A stretch of 38,701 bases of DNA, taken from IMG/VR virus record IMGVR_UViG_3300044974_000595, positions 1-38,701 of that record, one strand, 5' to 3'. The notes under the pieces are model-generated. The model saw only the letters and a program-made list of their open reading frames with translations, made no database searches and was not told where the DNA came from. The stretch is from a virus. Positions 21,867 to 28,760 of this stretch are shown here, in pieces. Made by a program: the position numbers and the translations under genes. The stretch's first letter is position 1; every line of letters starts with the position of its first letter.

Positions 21867-24422
21867 ATGGCGCTGTTTGACGCTACCAGCCTCTGTGAGC
21901 GTTTCCCCGAGTTCGGGGAGCAGCCTGCTGGAGTAATCACCCCCATTATTGCGCAAGCTGAGCGCGAAACTCCAGCCTCAGTATGGGGAAACGGCGGTAT
22001 GCGGATGGATGGGGTTGCCTATCTATCCGCACATCTTCTCGCATCTCGTATTAGTCAAATCGGGTCTCAAGTAGGAGCACCCTCGGGGGCAGCTCTAGGC
22101 GGAGGTCTTGATTCCACTCTTTATGGACAAGAGTATAAAAGACTTAGAGATTCTATTGCAGTAGTAGGGTTTACTGATAGCTACTATGATTTCTACGACT
22201 CATCGACTACACCTGACTCAATCACTCCGTCGCCCCAACCCACAGTAGGGACAGACCTTTCAGTAACTCTACGTGGGCCAGACGGCTTTAGGCTTACATC
22301 CAGTACCGGAGAGGATGCAGATGTTCCGCTGGCGACTGCTGAGCTGGCGGGGCTGCAGGCGCCCAGCAACCGGGCAAAGGCTGAAGCGGCGGTGCAAGCG
22401 GTTGCGCTGTCGGTTCCTAGCGGCTGGAGCACAAGCAGCACCACCACGGGCGGCAGCGTCACCCTCACGCTGGGCCTGCCGGCAGGGTTCAGCCTGCCGA
22501 GCAACACCAGCCAGACCAACTGGGATACGGCCTACTCAATGCGCGGGCAGTGGTCTGGCGGGGCTACCGGGCTCAATGCTGCCACTGGGCGCGTAAGCCT
22601 AGAGCTGGGTTCAGCGGCGCTGGCGTCGGCGGGGGACTTTGCCAGCTCTGCCCAGGGGGCCCTAGCCGCGACGGCGGTGCAGCCTCCAGGGCTGGCCTCA
22701 ACGCTGGCCGCCTACCTGACCACAGTCAGCGCAGCCAGCAGCTATCAGCCTCTCTCCGCAAACCTGACGGCCCTGGCGGCAAACAACGCGGCCTATTACC
22801 TGGCCCGAAGCAACCACACCGGCACGCAGGCCCTGAGCACCATCAGCGGCCTAGGAACCGGTATTGCCAATGCCCTGGCGGTGAACGCCGGCGCCACGGG
22901 GGCCCCCGTGCTGTTTGACGGGGCAGGGGGCACTCCCTCCAGTCTGGGCCTGGTGAACGCCACTGGGCTCCCCCTGGCGACGGGGGTGTCTGGGCTGCTG
23001 TCGATCGCCAATGGCGGCACGGGAACGGCCACCCCTGGGCTGGTGGCAGGCACACACGTAAACATTACCGGCACCTGGCCCAACCAAACCATCAGCGTCA
23101 CGGGCGGCCATGGTGGCCCTGATGGCGGCACTGTTACCAGTGTTGGGCTGAGCCTGCCGGCCCTGTTCAGTGTTACCGGGTCGCCCGTCACCACGGCGGG
23201 GACCCTGACCGCCACGCTGGCGGCCCAGGGTGCAAACTTGGTATGGGCTGGCCCTGCGACCGGCATGGCAGCAGCCCCGACGTTTCGATCTCTGGTGGCT
23301 AGCGATATTCCGACGATTTCGGCGGGCCAGGTTTCGGGCCTAGCCACGGTGGCCACATCTGGTGGCACAGGCGACCTTACGGAAACCGGCGGCAACCAAT
23401 TCTTTGCCGCAGCCCGAGCGATTGGATCGGCACTAACGGGCTTTGTTGCTGAGGCGGGAACTGTTGCCGCCACAGATTCAATCCTTCAAGCAATTAACAA
23501 GATTGTCGGCAACATTGCTGGCCGGGCGCTTGCTGGGGCAATCGGCTCCAGCGGGCTGACCATGACGGCCGGCGTGCTAGGCCGCGAGAGCGGCACCGGG
23601 GCGCCGCAGGTCTATCCCCTGGGCTCTGGTTTGTCGATCGTTGCGGGCGCACTCACCGTCACTGCCACCGACAGTGGCTCTGACTACCTTGCCATTCTTG
23701 CAAGTTCTGAAGTTGCAGTAACTACAACAGCCACAGCAACAATAAGCAGGCAACATCTTATATCTGGGACAACTGCTGATTACACGGTAACTTTGCCAGC
23801 TGCAGCCGGTAACGCTGGCAAGTTTATATCATTTCGCATTAGTGACGCGGCGACTAGGAGATTTACAATTAGCGGCAATGCCTCTGAATTGATAAATGGT
23901 CAGAATAGGCGTATCATGTGGGCCGGTGAGTCTGCCGTGCTTTATTGCGACGGATCTGGATGGCTGAAGCTTTCTGGGGTGACCAAGCCTATGCAATGCC
24001 AGATCTCCTTGACATCAAACCAGACAATCTCGAATTTAACGATGACCGACGTGACGTTTTCTCGTGTTGATGTTGATAATACTGGGGCGATGGCAGATAC
24101 GGCTAACTCCAGAATAATAAATTTTCGGCCTGGGCAGTACATTCTTATGGCGCATTTAATGTGGGACAATACTACTGGCTCGGCTACGCGATTGATTGGC
24201 CAGATTTTTAATTCAAATACATCTGTAGCTATAACGGCGCACGAGATGACTGCCTTTGCAGCTTCCTGCTACCCTTCATGCCAGCCCTACGCTTTGGTCG
24301 CTTTATTGGCAACATCAAGGATAAAGTTACAAGCGTACAAATCAGCTAACGTAACAAACGTTTATGGGCACCCCACTACTGATACCACTCAGCTAATGGC
24401 TATTGAGGTTCCGTCATGGTAG
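21867..24422 (+). CDS. Head-tail adaptor (DUF4054-like) fused to a long tail-fibre-like protein
   Basis: 851 residues. Residues 1-~113 resemble DUF4054/gp6-type head completion proteins (CERFPEFGEQPAGVITPIIAQAE, GVAYLSAHLLASRI), normally ~130 residues long and ending there. After a Ser/Thr/Pro linker the frame continues as a fibre: DADVPLATAELAGLQAP, repeats such as LSTISGLGTGIANAL and LSIANGGTGT, GTHVNITGTWPNQTISVTGG, GTVTSVGLSLPALFSV, ASDIPTISAGQVSGL, and a beta-rich C1q-like end (GQYILMAHLMWDN, TQLMAIEVPSW). GC rises sharply near 22313 and falls after ~23690, so the fibre part has another origin. The fusion would place a fibre on the neck; a separately expressed fibre from an internal start is the alternative. 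Confidence 0.75.
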   Translation: MALFDATSLCERFPEFGEQPAGVITPIIAQAERETPASVWGNGGMRMDGVAYLSAHLLASRISQIGSQVGAPSGAALGGGLDSTLYGQEYKRLRDSIAVVGFTDSYYDFYDSSTTPDSITPSPQPTVGTDLSVTLRGPDGFRLTSSTGEDADVPLATAELAGLQAPSNRAKAEAAVQAVALSVPSGWSTSSTTTGGSVTLTLGLPAGFSLPSNTSQTNWDTAYSMRGQWSGGATGLNAATGRVSLELGSAALASAGDFASSAQGALAATAVQPPGLASTLAAYLTTVSAASSYQPLSANLTALAANNAAYYLARSNHTGTQALSTISGLGTGIANALAVNAGATGAPVLFDGAGGTPSSLGLVNATGLPLATGVSGLLSIANGGTGTATPGLVAGTHVNITGTWPNQTISVTGGHGGPDGGTVTSVGLSLPALFSVTGSPVTTAGTLTATLAAQGANLVWAGPATGMAAAPTFRSLVASDIPTISAGQVSGLATVATSGGTGDLTETGGNQFFAAARAIGSALTGFVAEAGTVAATDSILQAINKIVGNIAGRALAGAIGSSGLTMTAGVLGRESGTGAPQVYPLGSGLSIVAGALTVTATDSGSDYLAILASSEVAVTTTATATISRQHLISGTTADYTVTLPAAAGNAGKFISFRISDAATRRFTISGNASELINGQNRRIMWAGESAVLYCDGSGWLKLSGVTKPMQCQISLTSNQTISNLTMTDVTFSRVDVDNTGAMADTANSRIINFRPGQYILMAHLMWDNTTGSATRLIGQIFNSNTSVAITAHEMTAFAASCYPSCQPYALVALLATSRIKLQAYKSANVTNVYGHPTTDTTQLMAIEVPSW

Positions 24423-24916
24423 GAATTGCTGCAGCTATCGCCGCTCGTTTCCCGCATTCGGTGTCGCTTGTGGATTGGGGAGTTTTGTTTAATGGCACAG
24501 CCGATGAGATTTACCACTGGGATGCGGACGCCATGGGTTACCCTATGCCCAGCGAAGCCGACCTGGCCGAATGGATGGCCTTGCCGGCACCACCCGCCCC
24601 GCCGGACTGGATCGAATACCGGGAAGGACTGCGCGATCCGTGCTACGTCAGCATTGTTGCGGCAGCGCTTTCGTCAACTCCGGAAGCAAAGTATGGCGCG
24701 ATGAACATATCTGCTGCGTTAAATTCGTTTCAAGATCGAGGAGATCACAAAGACTACTTAGATTGCATCGTGTGGATTCTGGGAGGCTCCACTCTGCCGG
24801 TAGCAGAAAAAAGTGACCTTGCGTCAGAGCTGCTGGCGCTGATTACTCGGTGTAATTTGCCGGGCCAGTTCATAACGGAATTGATCGAAGCGTTGGATTC
24901 GTTTTCTTCGCCATGA
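24416..24916 (+). CDS. Tail-fibre-associated protein (166 aa)
   Basis: The ATG lies inside the last codons of the fibre gene (7-base overlap). The N-terminal half has WGVLFNGTADEIYHWDADAMGYPMP, a Pro-rich linker (LPAPPAPPDW), then a helical half (DYLDCIVWILGG, LASELLALITRC). Position directly after a fibre suggests a chaperone or accessory fibre protein; no family is recognised. It belongs to the same apparently imported cassette, which lacks CCCCGAG motifs. Confidence 0.5.
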   Translation: MVGIAAAIAARFPHSVSLVDWGVLFNGTADEIYHWDADAMGYPMPSEADLAEWMALPAPPAPPDWIEYREGLRDPCYVSIVAAALSSTPEAKYGAMNISAALNSFQDRGDHKDYLDCIVWILGGSTLPVAEKSDLASELLALITRCNLPGQFITELIEALDSFSSP

Positions 24917-25041
24917 TGCTGTTCCCCGCCGACCTCGCCCTTATGACCGCCTGGCACCTGGCGCTGTTCCCGGCTGCCTGGTATCTGGTGACGGCGGTGC
25001 CGTCCCTGCAGCGATGGATGCGGGGGAGGTTGCAGCCGTGA
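24913..25041 (+). CDS. Small membrane protein after fibre cassette (42 aa)
   Basis: A 42-codon frame starting at an ATG that overlaps the previous stop (ATGA). The product is hydrophobic (MTAWHLALFPAAWYLVTAV) with a basic end (RWMRGRLQP), a single membrane pass. Coupling and composition support it; no family is known. It ends the GC-rich cassette, and the 69 bases that follow before the next gene show nothing distinctive. Confidence 0.4.
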   Translation: MMLFPADLALMTAWHLALFPAAWYLVTAVPSLQRWMRGRLQP

Positions 25042-25110
25042 GCGGAGAGCAGCAACCATGAAACCCCAATGATAAAGAAAGCTCAATTAAGCAATGTCTG
25101 ATTTGATACC

Positions 25111-25506
25111 ATGCCCCCCAATACCCAAACTATTGCCGCCTACAGCCCTTGGAGTAACGCAATACTTGCATTCCAAGTACCCGGCACCACACTAACTATA
25201 AACACAGATACCGGCAACTATAACTACAACGAAGAGACAGTTGAATACATAGCCCATCTTGCTATTCAACCACCAAACTGGAAGTCATCTACAGGTACTG
25301 ACCAAACCACTTACAACGTATCCGGGCGACTACTTTCCCCGAGCACGCTAGACCCACGCATCATAAACGGATCTCAAGCACTAGCCACCCTCAACGGTGT
25401 AGAAGGGCGTTTTGAGCTTGTATTTGACCTTAGCATGCACGCAGCTTCACGCCCAGACCTTAAGCAACTCATATCCGGCATATTCCGAGTAACCGGAGGT
25501 GGCTAA
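25111..25506 (+). CDS. Hypothetical connector/tail-region protein (131 aa)
   Basis: A beta-rich small protein (AYSPWSNAILAFQVPGTTLTINTDTGNYNYN) between the adaptor-fibre cassette and the tail completion genes. Position suggests a head-closure or connector-region protein, but no family motif is visible. Its stop overlaps the next start by one base. A CCCCGAG motif (25337) marks the return of the motif after the fibre cassette. Confidence 0.5.
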   Translation: MPPNTQTIAAYSPWSNAILAFQVPGTTLTINTDTGNYNYNEETVEYIAHLAIQPPNWKSSTGTDQTTYNVSGRLLSPSTLDPRIINGSQALATLNGVEGRFELVFDLSMHAASRPDLKQLISGIFRVTGGG

Positions 25507-25886
25507 TGATAGCCAACACCCGTTCAATCGCTGATGATTTTGAAGCGGCCCAAACAAAAACCATAGTCGAACTCGGGGAATGGTTTAATGAAAGATGTCG
25601 TCAAGAAATCGAATCCCCTGAATGGGCTTACCCAAGTAACCCGAAAATCCGAGATATTGTCTCTACAGGAAAGTTACGAGACAGCGCGGTACTACGCCTA
25701 TTACCTACAGGAGGGTTTGAGATAACTTGGGAAGTTGACTACTCCACTGAAGTCCATGAAGGCGGAACTTCCCCCGAGGGCGTTCGTTTCCCCGGACGGC
25801 CCTGGACCCGAGACCCTATCGCGGAACTTCCCGCCATGTACGCTCAGTTATTGGCTAAAAATCTAAAAGCTGCGAAATCCTTATGA
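25506..25886 (+). CDS. HK97-gp10-like / tail completion protein
   Basis: 126 residues with TGKLRDSAVLRLLPTGGFEITWEVDYSTEVHEGG and FPGRPWTRDPIAELP, the typical order of HK97-gp10-like neck/tail-completion proteins (Y...VHEG...RPWxxxA). It joins the tail to the connector. The pattern and the location before the tail terminator and tube genes support it. A CCCCGAG motif lies at 25772 and one reversed copy at 25572. Confidence 0.7.
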   Translation: MIANTRSIADDFEAAQTKTIVELGEWFNERCRQEIESPEWAYPSNPKIRDIVSTGKLRDSAVLRLLPTGGFEITWEVDYSTEVHEGGTSPEGVRFPGRPWTRDPIAELPAMYAQLLAKNLKAAKSL

Positions 25887-26368
25887 CGCTACCCACCAGC
25901 ACTTACGTGCCCGAACCCTCTGACATACGTTACCCGATAGAGAGGGTTGTGTTAGAATATTTTTTAACAGACAACATCACGCTTAAACCTGACAGCCAGT
26001 GGCCAGGCTACTACACGCTAAAAACTGGGCAGAAAATACCATGTATTTTTGCTGAAGGCAAAGATCAAGTACCGTCGTCCTGGAAACCTTCCGGCATTCA
26101 ATGTATTATCGAGGAAGTCCCCGAACAAAGCGTTACCCCAGGTATAGGTCAGATAATTCTAGTATCTACCTGGAAAGTCATCTTCACCAATTACGGATTC
26201 GACGACACCACTAGACAAACAGTGACCCTTAAAGAAGTCCAATCCCGTATGGCAAGGCTTTTTCCCACAGCTAACCTTCGGTATAACTCCGGGTCTGACG
26301 TGGCCCTGGAAGCTCTGACCGTCCGTTTTCGCGGCACTTCCCTCAATTCGATCCTCCGCCCTTTCTAA
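25883..26368 (+). CDS. Tail terminator-like protein
   Basis: 161 residues, overlapping the previous gene by four bases. It is an alpha/beta protein (IERVVLEYFLTDN at the start, QIILVSTWKVIFTNYG in the middle, EVQSRMARLFPTANLRY near the end), the right size and position for the tail terminator that caps the tube and joins it to the head. Sequence families of terminators are too diverse to be sure. Confidence 0.55.
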   Translation: MTLPTSTYVPEPSDIRYPIERVVLEYFLTDNITLKPDSQWPGYYTLKTGQKIPCIFAEGKDQVPSSWKPSGIQCIIEEVPEQSVTPGIGQIILVSTWKVIFTNYGFDDTTRQTVTLKEVQSRMARLFPTANLRYNSGSDVALEALTVRFRGTSLNSILRPF

Positions 26369-26379
26369 AGGTTTAAGTC

Positions 26380-27408
26380 ATGCCATTCACCTACGCCGTG
26401 GGCCAGAGCTTTCACAATGCAAATGAAACTATTGTTCGGTGTGTCGCTCTAGCACCAGGCGCACGTTATTTCGGTACTCGTGACAATGCCGGCTTTGTAA
26501 CCCTGCCAACCCTAGATACTGGTGTCTCTTACACAGAGATTCAGGGGATCCAGAACCTCAACTGGTCAAAATCCGATAAAGACCAAAAATTCCGCCTGAT
26601 CGGCGACGGTGGGTGGGAAGACAGCCGAAAGACCGGTGCTGGCTGGCAAGCCTCCATCACATCCTTCCTTATGAAGGACATGGAGTTCTCCGCAGGTTCT
26701 AATGTCCCATCCTTCCGTGGTGCCTACGAAGAAGGCTACCGAATTATCGAACTAGCCTCTCAGACAGCCGACAGTGAAATCTACCTGGAGATCTTGCAAG
26801 ATCTCGGCCAAGCCAATGGTACTACCGGCAACTACATCTACAGCTTTACTGGGGTTAATTGTTCTGTCCAGAACCTCAAACCAGGGGTAGATCCGCAGAA
26901 CCTGACGAACCTCACATACGACCTTATTGGTCGAGGCGAAGTCATCAGCGGTCTTTACGATGCAGGCTCTACACCGTTGAGCTACGGGTCGCTGCAGACC
27001 GGCCTGTTGCAGACATTTAACGCCACTTTGTCAACTGGCACTCGTAGGTACGCTCCGGTCCCTGCCGACAATGCCACGGCCATTGTGGTCTCAGCTCCAC
27101 TGACGGTGACGTTCACCTCCAACGGCACCCTGGCCCTGACCCAAACCAGCCTGGGGCAGGCCGATGGATCCGGGTTCCGCCTGGAGCTGGCCTCTACGGG
27201 TGTCCAGATCCCAGCCACCGTGGCCTTCAACTCCACCACGGCAGTGGCCACCATCACGCCCACTACATCCCTGCCTGCCGCCACAAATTTCAAATTCATC
27301 ATGCGCGACGGCGCCGTGACCCAGGCTGTGGACAGCAACGGTGCTGCCAGTGCTACCGGCACCAGGCGGGCCTTGGGTGGGTTCTCCACCAGCTTCCGCA
27401 CGGCTTGA
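26380..27408 (+). CDS. Major tail tube protein with C-terminal Ig-like domain
   Basis: 342 residues. Residues ~1-215 form a tail-tube-like beta domain (VSYTEIQGIQNLNWSKSDKDQ, GAGWQASITSFLMKDMEF, NYIYSFTGVNCSVQNLKPGVDPQNLTNLTYDLIG). Residues ~219-342 form an Ig-like/SbsA-type domain (PVPADNATAIVVSAPLTVTF...FIMRDGAVTQAVDSNG), commonly displayed on the tail surface to stick to cells or carbohydrate. The Ig part is more GC-rich, suggesting later addition. A strong terminator follows within 30 bases, as often after a highly expressed tube gene. Confidence 0.8.
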   Translation: MPFTYAVGQSFHNANETIVRCVALAPGARYFGTRDNAGFVTLPTLDTGVSYTEIQGIQNLNWSKSDKDQKFRLIGDGGWEDSRKTGAGWQASITSFLMKDMEFSAGSNVPSFRGAYEEGYRIIELASQTADSEIYLEILQDLGQANGTTGNYIYSFTGVNCSVQNLKPGVDPQNLTNLTYDLIGRGEVISGLYDAGSTPLSYGSLQTGLLQTFNATLSTGTRRYAPVPADNATAIVVSAPLTVTFTSNGTLALTQTSLGQADGSGFRLELASTGVQIPATVAFNSTTAVATITPTTSLPAATNFKFIMRDGAVTQAVDSNGAASATGTRRALGGFSTSFRTA

Positions 27409-27433
27409 TCGAGGCGGCCCCGCCGCTTCTCCG

Positions 27434-27453
27434 CCCCCGACCTCGGGGGTTTT
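27434..27453 (+). terminator. Intrinsic terminator after the tail tube gene
   Basis: A 6-bp perfect GC stem, CCCCCG (27434-27439) with CGGGGG (27444-27449), a 4-base loop and then TTTT. It lies 25 bases after the tail tube stop and before the start at 27474. The stem uses the interspersed CCCCGAG motif core as its descending arm. It may reduce expression of downstream tail genes relative to the tube. Confidence 0.75.
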
Positions 27454-27473
27454 CCTTTGCTTTCCCTCTACCA

Positions 27474-27743
27474 ATGTCGAAAGCAGTCGATTTGCTACTA
27501 GATCCGATTTGCACGATCTTCGCAGCTAACTGCGAGATCCTCCCCGAGGCCGTCAAGGTCGGAGCTATCTACTTAGAACCTCATTGTGTAGACCAGACTG
27601 TACACCTATCCTCTGAAGATGCTACTGTGGTAGTCGATCTACCCCTCGAATGGCTCAACTGCCAGAACGCCTTGGTTGCCTGGTCGGTTGAGCTTCCCCA
27701 CCATCATGCTCAACTTCAACAAAGGACTACTGTTTCCGGCTGA
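27474..27743 (+). CDS. Small hypothetical tail-region protein (89 aa)
   Basis: I chose the ATG at 27474, after the terminator; the upstream extension would cross the hairpin. The product has MSKAVDLLLDPICTIFAANCEILPEAVKVGAIYLEPHCVDQ and a beta-rich remainder. No family is recognised; position between tube and chaperone genes is typical of a minor tail protein. It overlaps the likely start of the next gene by 38 bases. A CCCCGAG motif lies at 27542. Confidence 0.5.
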   Translation: MSKAVDLLLDPICTIFAANCEILPEAVKVGAIYLEPHCVDQTVHLSSEDATVVVDLPLEWLNCQNALVAWSVELPHHHAQLQQRTTVSG

Positions 27744-28257
27744 CGCCTATCATGAAATCGGCCCTTTCAGGTTCCCTATTCATAATGATTTAACTCCAGC
27801 AGAAGCTACTAAGATTTTAGCTATCGAAAAAGAATACTCGAAGGGTAGTTATGATTCGATGCGATTAGCTAAGAAAATCGCAATAGCTCGCAATATCACT
27901 AATCAGGAAGCGGTCGATCTACTACAGAACCTCAATACTGCAGACGACAGTAGTATTGTTTTTGATTACATTGACGAAATCGAAGAGCTTAATAACTCAC
28001 AGGAAAACACGACCGCTAAGCTACAAGCCTATGCTCTAATGTTACTCCAATACCGGGGAGAAGTTAAGAATCCAGACACTGCCGAATGGGAATCGACAGA
28101 AAAATGGGAACTGGAGGAAACAAATATTATCCCAATCAAAGTCCTTACTAGCATGCTGGAATTTGTACTATGGGAGCGTGATGGCTGGCCTAAATCCGAA
28201 GGTACTGAGGGAAACGAAAAAACAACGAAAACCCGCGCACAGCCGAAGGCGACCTAG
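27706..28257 (+). CDS. Tail assembly chaperone (G-type product)
   Basis: 183 residues from the ATG at 27706 (a TTG at 27676 would add ten). The position, between the tube gene and the tape measure, the helical charged composition, and a perfect slippery heptamer near the 3' end followed by a long open -1 frame identify it as the shorter tail assembly chaperone. It keeps the tape measure soluble and recruits tube protein during tail assembly. Without the frameshift it ends in NEKTTKTRAQPKAT. Confidence 0.75.
   Translation: MLNFNKGLLFPADAYHEIGPFRFPIHNDLTPAEATKILAIEKEYSKGSYDSMRLAKKIAIARNITNQEAVDLLQNLNTADDSSIVFDYIDEIEELNNSQENTTAKLQAYALMLLQYRGEVKNPDTAEWESTEKWELEETNIIPIKVLTSMLEFVLWERDGWPKSEGTEGNEKTTKTRAQPKAT
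28209..28215 (+). other. Programmed -1 frameshift slippery site (GGGAAAC)
   Basis: In the chaperone frame the codons read G GGA AAC, exactly the X XXY YYZ form and close to the lambda G-GT heptamer GGGAAAG. Both tRNAs can re-pair on GGG AAA. The -1 frame is closed by TGA at 28206-28208 immediately upstream and open from 28209 to 28730. An A-rich stretch follows at once. Confidence 0.8.
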
Positions 28258-28730
28258 ACATAGACGCCGTCCTGAGTTCTTACGAGAAACTCTGGAGTGA
28301 GCCAGAGTTCGACTGGGGGGAAATATACATCCGCTTTCGCAATTCCTGCTTAGCGGATGACTTCCCTGCGCACCGCTTTATCAGAACCCCGATAAAGCTT
28401 ATTGAAGCTTTGATGAAGAAATTAGATGAGATAGAACATCGAGAAGCTAACATAGCAGCGGCTACCACGGCACAGCTAGCTAGTATCGTTCATTTTATAG
28501 GCATGCGAAGCATTAACCCTGAAGCGAAGACAGAGTTCAAGAACCCTAATTTATTCTTGCCTTTCCCTGATGCCATTAGTTCTTCCGGGGTGTCTGCCGA
28601 AGAAAGCAAACTCCAGATAACCGAAAATACTAAACATGTGTTAAACCGCCTAGTACAAGAACGTCGCATCCCAGTACATGTGTATATGAGGATGAGCCGC
28701 CCCCCGAGCCCGTCTGGGCCCCCGCGATAA
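28209..28730 (+). CDS. Tail assembly chaperone -1 frame extension (GT-type part)
   Basis: This frame has no start codon before 28410 but is open from the slippery site; after slipping at 28209-28215 the ribosome continues with CGA at 28215 and ends at 28730, giving a fusion of about 341 residues with the upstream chaperone. The extension (LDIDAVLSSYEKLWSEPEFDWGEIYIRF, then IEALMKKLDEIEHREANIAAATTAQLA) is the T-like domain that binds the tape measure. The 3' end (PPSPSGPP) is encoded by a CCCCGAG motif (28702), and a 14-base inverted repeat (28727-28740) overlaps the stop. Confidence 0.75.
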   Translation, partial: GKRKNNENPRTAEGDLDIDAVLSSYEKLWSEPEFDWGEIYIRFRNSCLADDFPAHRFIRTPIKLIEALMKKLDEIEHREANIAAATTAQLASIVHFIGMRSINPEAKTEFKNPNLFLPFPDAISSSGVSAEESKLQITENTKHVLNRLVQERRIPVHVYMRMSRPPSPSGPPR

Positions 28731-28740
28731 ACTCGTTTAT
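28727..28740. repeat. Short inverted repeat over the chaperone stop codon
   Basis: ATAAAC-TC-GTTTAT overlaps the TAA at 28728-28730, just before the tape measure gene. The stem is short and AT-rich without a T-run, so it is not a terminator; it might affect translation of the next gene. Confidence 0.3.
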
Positions 28741-28760
28741 GAGGTCTACCGACAAAAGCC

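Noticed and set aside
22796-23473. 225-codon minus-strand frame inside the fibre gene
   Set aside because: Antisense of GC-rich Ala/Gly/Thr repeats; Pro/Val/Ala-rich product typical of shadow frames.
27405-27473. N-terminal extension of the 89-residue gene
   Set aside because: The extension would be encoded by the terminator hairpin and begins inside the tail tube stop region; ATG at 27474 is a better start.
28410-28730. Independent 106-residue gene starting at 28410
   Set aside because: The frame is open from the slippery site at 28209 and the upstream part reads as a continuous chaperone domain, so a frameshift product explains it better.
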